Positions 58,171 to 64,000 of a DNA stretch of 64,000 bases are shown here, in pieces. Source of the stretch: Siphonodentalium dalli (lineage: Eukaryota; Mollusca; Scaphopoda; Gadilida; Siphonodentaliidae). The translations under genes and the position numbers were made by a program. The stretch's first letter is position 1, and every line of letters starts with the position of its first letter. The DNA is taken from the NCBI GenBank assembly GCA_032622095.1, contig CP136065.1, positions 116,849,195-116,913,194 of the forward strand, in the 5' to 3' direction. Under the pieces are notes generated by a model, which saw only the letters and a program-made list of their open reading frames with translations, did not search any database and was not told the DNA's origin.

Positions 58171-59419
58171 ACGACAAGACATCCTACAATCATTTGACAA
58201 CAAGAAGCAGATCGACGTGGCTATCCTTGATTTCTCCAAAGCTTTCGACACTGTGCCACACGACAGCCTATTGACCAAACTAAATCACTACGGTATCACA
58301 GGCCCGGTCAACAGATGGCTAGCATCCTTTCTGAAAGAAAGAAAGATGAGAGTTGCACTCGAGGGATACTACTCAGAAGAAGTTGACGTGTTATCAGGAG
58401 TACCACAGGGAACAGTATTGGGACCGCTGCTCTTTCTCTGTCACATAAATGACCTACCGGACACAGTAACATCACAAGTCCGCCTATTCGCAGATGACTG
58501 CCTCCTGTACCGCCAGATAAACACCTACAAAGACCACGAAATATTGCAACAAGACCTACGCAAACTGGAACAATGGGCCACCACATGGGGGATGCGCTTT
58601 AATCCAACTAAGTGCTACATTATGAGCCTAAAGCAGAAGACACAACGATTTTACCAACTGGCAGGGTAGATACTCCAAGAAGTCACAAACAACCCGTACC
58701 TTGGCGTCCAATTCTCCAATGACATGCAGTGGCATCATCACATCGAGTCCACCACGAAGAAGGCAAACTCCACCCTCGGCTTCCTTCGGCGTAATCTCAG
58801 GTACTGCCAAATGGATCTTAGAAAAACGGCATACATAGCATTAGTCCGCCCTCGATCAGCTAGAGTATGCAGCAACAATCTGGGATCCTCACTATGAAAA
58901 GGACAAGACAAAGCTGGAGAAGGTGCAACGCAAAGGAGCAAGATTTATAAAACAGGACTACCGAACGAGAGAGAAAGGCTGTGTAACATCAATGCTAAGT
59001 GAACTTCAACTACCATCCCTAGAAGCAAGAAGAAAGGAACAGAGACTGACACTATTTTACAAAGTGGTAAAGGGATCAGCCCCGGGTATCAACTCCGAAC
59101 ACTACCTTAGAAACTACCGCCCAAAGAGGAAAAAGAAACCCACAAAATTCAAGGACTTTGTTAGTGACAACATCGTGGAGAAACTAACCACAAATAACGA
59201 AAGTGCCTACGAACCAATTCATACAAACACAGACCAATACAGATATTCCTTCTTCCCGAGGACTGTACTTGACTGGAACAAACTGGACAACAGCACAGTC
59301 AATGCCGCCGACCTAGAAACATTCAAGGCGGCTCTGGGAGAACAAAAATAGCGCTCCTCACACCGTCCTGTAAAAGCCAGCTTTGGTCACTAGGACGTAA
59401 CAACTACAGATACAGATAC
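58171..59419 (+). mobile_element. 5'-truncated LINE-type (Jockey/CR1-like) retrotransposon
   Basis: Contains a reverse transcriptase C-terminal part, a short 3' UTR and an ACAGAT-rich tail (59405-59420). The direct repeat AGAGTG (58165-58170 and 59420-59425) fits a short target duplication, with coding homology beginning right at the left edge, as expected of 5' truncation during target-primed reverse transcription. The flank to the right is family E sequence. Much more GC-rich than its neighbours. Confidence 0.85.
58172..59351 (+). pseudogene. Reverse transcriptase fragment, broken by a stop and a frameshift
   Basis: Frame 1 (58172-58666) holds RT palm motifs: AILDFSKAFDTVPH (block with a catalytic Asp), SGVPQGTVLGPLLF, LFADDCLLY (FADD catalytic pair) and the following thumb segment. 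A TAG at 58667-58669 interrupts at LAG, after which the same frame continues (NNPYLGVQFSND, LGFLRRNLRYC). A small indel at about 58853-58862 shifts the frame, and the C-terminal domain resumes (LEYAATIWDPHYEKDK, QRKGARFIKQDYRTREKG) to TAG at 59349-59351. The N-terminal RT, the endonuclease and ORF1 are absent. The catalytic motif is intact but the copy cannot make a full enzyme. Confidence 0.93.
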
Positions 59420-59425
59420 AGAGTG

Positions 59426-59510
59426 TTGTCAATTTGGATATCATATTTGTAAAAAATAATTATTCTGACCAAGATTATTATCCATTTCTATTTGATCACC
59501 CTGCGGGAGT
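59426..59510 (+). mobile_element. Partial family E MITE (right half)
   Basis: GTTGTCAATTTGGATATC to TTGATCACCCTGCGGGAGTA aligns with the 3' part of family E. The matching left flank ATATATAAGAGTGAC lies just before the LINE at 58155, so the LINE may have landed inside this MITE. Confidence 0.6.
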
Positions 59511-59802
59511 ATTTCAACTTTCACAATCACGATTCAATCATTCATGCACATAATATTATAGATACTTTATATACATACGGCAATATCGGAATAATAGACC
59601 ATGACAGTCTTGAAAATCATATTATTGTGATACTATAATTGATAGTTGACTATCTGTACAAACTCACATTACTTACAGAGAAAGAAACCTACATTCACTG
59701 AGCAATATTATACAATTTTACACAAAAGCCTTAAGTTTAACGAACCACGTGTATAAATAAAATATCCAACTCTGCCGGTGTTCTGACAAATAAGGGGACA
59801 CA
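59511..59802. other. Stretch with no recognised feature
   Basis: AT-rich. Ends with TGCCGGTGTTCTGACAAATA, which recurs at 60519-60540 beyond the next element, so both flanks belong to one older repeat. Confidence 0.4.
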
Positions 59803-59810
59803 GTATAAAG

Positions 59811-60423
59811 GGGACACACTAATAGTTGTAGTCCGAGTCCGAGCCCGAGCCCAGTAAAATGTGCAGATTATATATGTTCACGAGAGCTGTAACTCACACA
59901 AAAATATCGCTCATGTGTGTTTGCATAACACGCATGTATATATACGTGTAAACAACTCTGTGGTAAGTATTCAGTTATAAGTATTCATCTTTTTAAAAAC
60001 ACATTCCTGTGCGTGATATGATCTCACGCGTAACAACAAGTAACTGTATAAACAGTACTTTGATTATATTTCACTATAAGTTGCAAACACTCTTGTCTTA
60101 ACTCATAAATCCATTGATTTAAGCCGCCAACATATTCCTAACAATAGCAATTAACAGCTAATTAGCGACTCGGCGGCCGGCTCGGCTGATTCCAACTACA
60201 ACTTTTAGTGTGCTGGAGAACGAAAAAAGTCGATAAAAGTTGAAATATAAGACTTACAAATTTTCTTTTTAGTTTTTTTAATTTGTAAGTGGCATAACTT
60301 TCCACAAACCAAAATTCATCACTATTGGAATCATATTAACGACAATAAACGAAATTGAAAGTCCCAACTACACATTTTACTGGGCTCGGGCTCGGACTCG
60401 GACTACAACTATTAGTGTGTCCC
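59811..60423. mobile_element. 613-bp element with 56-bp inverted ends and 8-bp target duplication
   Basis: Left end GGGACACACTAATAGTTGTA continues through GTCCGAGTCCGAGCCCGAGC. The right end is its reverse complement, with a single mismatch in 56 bp. The exact target duplication GTATAAAG lies at 59803-59810 and 60424-60431. The interior has no open frame of note and includes GACTCGGCGGCCGGCTCGGC. The high end identity means recent origin. An 8-bp duplication fits hAT, P or Merlin type; the GGGACAC end is not hAT-like, so I leave the class open. Confidence 0.93.
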
Positions 60424-60431
60424 GTATAAAG

Positions 60432-60716
60432 TGTCATTCTGAACTCCTCGACCTGTGACCTTTGTGGGAAACGGTGACGGAATCTGACGAGGTTTGCCGA
60501 ATGTATAAAGTGAAAACCGAGGCCGGTGTTCTGACATATAAGTATGGTTGTCAAATAAGTATGGTTTTAGGCTTAGCATAATTATTAGGGGTAACAAAAA
60601 TTTGTGACCATAGTACACAAGAAAACTAAGATGCATGCATCAGGTCGGCCGTGAACTATCTACCATAGAATTGTTGTAGCTATCGATTATACATTTTGAA
60701 ACACCTGTCTGTATGT
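60432..60716. other. Stretch with no recognised feature
   Basis: Open frames of 72-74 codons on minus overlap the element end and have no motif. Confidence 0.4.
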
Positions 60717-60757
60717 ATGTATGTATGTGTGTATGCGTGAATGCATGTGTGTATGTG
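60717..60757 (+). repeat. (GTAT)n / GTGTGTAT microsatellite
   Basis: TATGTATGTATGTATGTGTG with TATGCGTGAATGCATGTGTG, directly before family G units. A (TGTCTGTT)n tract plays the same part at 61088-61108. Confidence 0.8.
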
Positions 60758-61575
60758 TTATAGACTCTAACACTGCTCGAATTTGGTATTTAACGTGTCA
60801 ACTTGACCTCGCTCATAGGCATGTTTCTGGACCTTGACCGATCCGACTAAAAATTTGTGTGTAGGACTACTTCGATCCCGGGAGCAATATGGACGGGTCC
60901 AATTTCACGTGGGACCATGTTCTCGAACGTGCTGATATAGGCATGTTTCTGGACCAATTGAACAATAGTTTGGCCAGACGCTGTATATACTGGGTACTGT
61001 CCAGATGGAGGCGATCACAAAAAAAATCCCTAACTAGCCCGAACGAAGTCGAGTACATCAGCTAGTTTAATATATATTTTGGACATTTGTCTGTCTGTTT
61101 GTCTGTTAGCTATGGCCGGGAAAACTGCCGGACAGATTTGACGAAATTTGATACTTAGGGGAAATTATTTCCAGGGAGTATTTTGGACGGGTCAAATCTT
61201 GATCCCGACCTGACTTTGACATTCAAAAAGATCAATTCAAGGTCAAATCTGGTAAAACGGAAGTATTTCAACGAAATTTGATACCTACTGTTACTTTTGT
61301 CCCAGGAGTGTTTCGGGTGGGTCAAATCATGACACTGACCTGATCTTGACATTCAAAATTGTCAATTCAAGGTCAAATCGGGTATAAAGCCGGGCGGATT
61401 TCGACGGGTACTTTTGTCGTGAATTTTGTCCGGGGAGTGTTTTGGACGGGTCAAATCGTGACCCCGACATGACCTTCACCTTTAAAATAGTCAATTCAAG
61501 GTTAAATCGCGCATTTCTCCGAAAATCAGAGGGGAACATCCCGGACGAAGTGGGGTCCACGAGCTACTATTATAT
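60758..61575. mobile_element. Family G tandem-core element(s)
   Basis: The first part (60758-61070) ends CCGAACGAAGTCGAGTACAT, CAGCTAGTTTAATATA. The second has three units of about 125 bp (61130-61510) sharing TTTTGGACGGGTCAAATC, TTGACATTCAAAA and TCAATTCAAGGTCAAATC, and ends CCGGACGAAGTGGGGTCCAC, GAGCTACTATTATATA. Microsatellite at the start and a CCGRACGAAGT..AGCTA end suggest two adjacent elements of one family. No coding capacity. Confidence 0.7.
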
Positions 61576-61724
61576 ATTTCTAGATTTAGTTACAAACTAA
61601 ATACCTGTATATTGTACAAAGAAATGTTTGACAAATATATCTGTATCAATATTACCATACGGGTCATTAAAATAGATACGACGAAACAAATTTTGAAGGG
61701 TGCATGTATCAGGTAAATTTTTAT

Positions 61725-62235
61725 ATTTCAAATGATGACAGGAATGCAGAAAGTTGAAGTACCTACGTAATACTGGCTATCCGCATGAAGAGATATACAT
61801 GTATATAAAAACCAGATGAGGGATATGTCTGTACAGTTGCTAAACAATTCAGTCATGCAAAAGAGGATCAAAGAGTAAGATACCAAATTGCTGCCTGTGG
61901 TAATGTTTTTTAACGAAATTCGGGAAAATTAGATTACTCTCACCCTGGTTATCCAGAAGATAATTGTGGAATCTGATGACGATCGGACAAGGGTGTCGTC
62001 TGTAGGATCAACCAAATTATTTAGCCATAAAAATAGTAAAATTGAAGATCACCGCTGGCAGTGATGTCTTCACATGGACAGTTTGAGAACAAAATATGGC
62101 TCACATCTAGCGGTGACCCAAAATATCCACATAAGAAAAAGTTCTCCAATAAAAGCTGGCTGCAGGGTGCGCCAATTGATTCAAATTCGAAATTTAGCAG
62201 GGTGTACTGCTTGTGGCCATGTTTTCCCCGCAAAT
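61725..62235 (+). mobile_element. Old family A fragment
   Basis: GCAGAAAGTTGAAGT, CGCATGAAGAGATATA, AACAATTCAGTCATGCAAAA, TGATGACGATCGGACAAGGG and GGCTGCAGGGTGCGCCAATT recall the older family A subtype; highly diverged. A 120-codon frame (62061-62423) and a 99-codon minus frame run through it and are not called. Confidence 0.55.
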
Positions 62236-62715
62236 TTGATAGACTGATGGACAAAACCACTGAATCCGTTGAATCAATATACATGTATACATGGATTAAT
62301 TTATATGCATTGTTATACACAGTACTGGTATATAAAGGTACTGAAAATAACTATATTACTAGTATACACAAAATAAACCATATATCATGGCTATGGGTTC
62401 TAATATCCGAACATGACAGCTGAGAACTTGGTGTGAATTAAAGAGTGGTGGTTTCTCAAGCATATCTAACCCTCCGCGTTAGGAACATGCCATCAAATGT
62501 CATAAGTATAATCTAGCTTGAGGACAGAAGTGATCCATAAAACCCCCCTTAATTCAACCAGGTCCTCGCGCGATGTATGATCGATCACATGATGATCTAG
62601 GGGGATTAGAATTGATGTATAAAAACAGCACTGCATGTAAATATAAAATAAAATAGTGCTACATCTTATTACAGATTATTGCCATACATGTATATAATCA
62701 ATGATTATACAGACA
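62236..62715. other. Stretch with no recognised feature
   Basis: AT-rich, unassigned. Confidence 0.4.
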
Positions 62716-63015
62716 GTCTGACAAAATAAAGTTTCAGTGACACTCTATCCGAAGAGGGGAATAATTTCATCTGTTACAGTCAATGGAGCAATTATGAATC
62801 TGGAAAGGTGAAATTTCTAAGTAATACTAGATATCGACATGACGCGATAAAATATAACGTAAATGCAATATGGCCGCTGGCGACCATTTTTTCCTATGAA
62901 ATTTAAAAAATATTTGATAGCTCTCATCTGATAGATCAATATCAAGATAAATATGAAGTTTGGTGATGATCGGATGAGTGAAGTGGACTGTGGTCTGTGC
63001 TAAACGGTTTAGTAA
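62716..63015 (+). mobile_element. Old family A fragment with decayed 5' end
   Basis: ACAGTCAATGGAGCAATTAT, GGAAAGGTGAAATTTCTAAG, TAATACTAGATATCGACATG, AATATGGCCGCTGGCG and TGATGATCGGATGAG match the 16560-16760 subtype. Confidence 0.7.
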
Positions 63016-63016
63016 T

Positions 63017-63315
63017 GCTTAAAAAGATTCTTACCTTAATATTTTTATGTTCACTTTATAAACTTCACTGAGTCATCTTTGTCATGTATTGAGTTTGATA
63101 TCTTTTGTTAACAGTTTATAAATCATGTATGTCTCATGTTTGTTATTTTAATTTATGTGTTTATTATCATTAAATAAAGTTGCATTCCTTAAAAAGATTC
63201 TTACCTCATTGTTTTTATGTTCACTTTATAAACTCCACTGAGTCATCTTTGTCATGTATTGAATTTGATATCTTTTGTTAACAGTTTATAAATTATGTAT
63301 GTCTCGTGTTCGTTA
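63017..63315 (+). repeat. 171-bp tandem duplication
   Basis: CTTAAAAAGATTCTTACCT, TTTTTATGTTCACTTTATAA, CACTGAGTCATCTTTGTCAT, TTTGATATCTTTTGTTAACA and GTTTATAAAT repeat at 171-bp spacing (from 63017 and 63188) with few differences. TCATTAAATAAAGTTGCATT at the junction looks like the end of a polyadenylated transcript. No coding frame found. Confidence 0.85.
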
Positions 63316-64000
63316 TTATATTATATACACTTTATAGTGTGTTTTCAGAACGAAAAAAAATTGAATAAAATCAACAAATTTGTAAATTTAAAAACAATTC
63401 AAACGTTGTTGTATTCCATGTCCCAGCCCGGACATATACACCAAATTTCAATAATATTCATTGAGAAACAACGGACCAAACGCTATACAACACCCGTATA
63501 CATCTTTTATTCCGAATCGGACTCGGGTCCATGTTAATTATAGTAGGTACCGAATTGACACACGTCGACTGGGCGAGTTGGCCATGGGGCGATTAGGCCG
63601 ATTTCGGCACATTCTATAATTTACCGTATGTATCCGTTTACGCGTAGTTTACTTTAGAAAGTTCCGCAATTAATACCGTAAATAGAGCGACCTTATTTGA
63701 CAGAGATTGCCTCTGTTATTGATTATCAAGTTGCTGTACATTAAAAACGACAAATTCACATGCTCGTTTAAGCGCAGTAGGCTATTTTCCCCATGTTAAA
63801 TGACATCCACAAATACTAAATAACGCTAACCTACTGCCGAATGTTTGACACGACAACTGTTAACATATTTGGGCTGAATTCATCTGACGCGGTATTATTC
63901 CTCAAAATAAACAACAAAACCATCGTTACTTGGAAATGTAGTTTGGGCTAACATTTACATAAATCCTCCAGATCAATTATCCGACACACACGTCAGATGA
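63316..64000. other. Right edge, no recognised gene
   Basis: Includes GTCGACTGGGCGAGTTGGCC and ATGGGGCGATTAGGCCGATT at 63565-63605, a short pair of related phrases. The 80-codon frame at 63295-63537 starts inside the duplication and has no motif. Confidence 0.4.

Overview
The window reads as nuclear DNA of an animal, most likely a bivalve mollusc. The evidence is one spliced housekeeping gene lying in AT-rich DNA full of non-autonomous transposable elements that have a tandemly repeated core of about 160 bp, a (GGAC)n-like microsatellite and a terminal hairpin. That design is known from bivalve pearl-type elements and from Helentron-derived elements such as DINE-1. Species cannot be told from the sequence alone, and no database search was possible.

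The only convincing protein-coding gene is GAR1, a core protein of H/ACA ribonucleoproteins (rRNA pseudouridylation, telomerase RNP). It lies on the minus strand in six coding exons between 42977 and 15855. All splice sites are GT-AG, the phases agree, and the 693-nt reading frame gives 230 aa with an RGG-rich N-terminus, a Gar1/Naf1 core and a long RGG-rich C-terminus. Its introns (about 7.5, 8.6, 1.5, 6.5 and 2.3 kb) consist largely of repeats.

Layout: 1-6290 is a 32-bp satellite, present in both orientations around a palindromic poly-G/poly-C module. 6291-15850 holds dispersed repeats, a cluster of GATATC palindromes, a 376-bp tandem duplication, a large palindrome and the likely GAR1 3' UTR. 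15855-42977 is GAR1 with its repeat-filled introns, including two giant arrays of a 162-bp unit (27.7-32.1 kb and 37.5-42.6 kb), the second interrupted by a hAT-type insertion with an 8-bp target duplication. 42978-57250 holds more elements, among them two relatives with CAGKGCTGG ends and 6-bp target duplications, a third 162-bp array and a second copy of the poly-G module. 57253-64000 holds a 5'-truncated, broken LINE-type reverse transcriptase, a 613-bp element with near-perfect 56-bp inverted ends and 8-bp target duplications, and further repeats.

The main theme is not one system of cooperating genes. At least five unrelated-looking repeat families share one blueprint (short 5' palindrome, tandem core, GGAC microsatellite, 3' hairpin) and have been inserted, nested and amplified inside and around an essential RNP gene. 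Repeats named family A to K here are labels for this window only.
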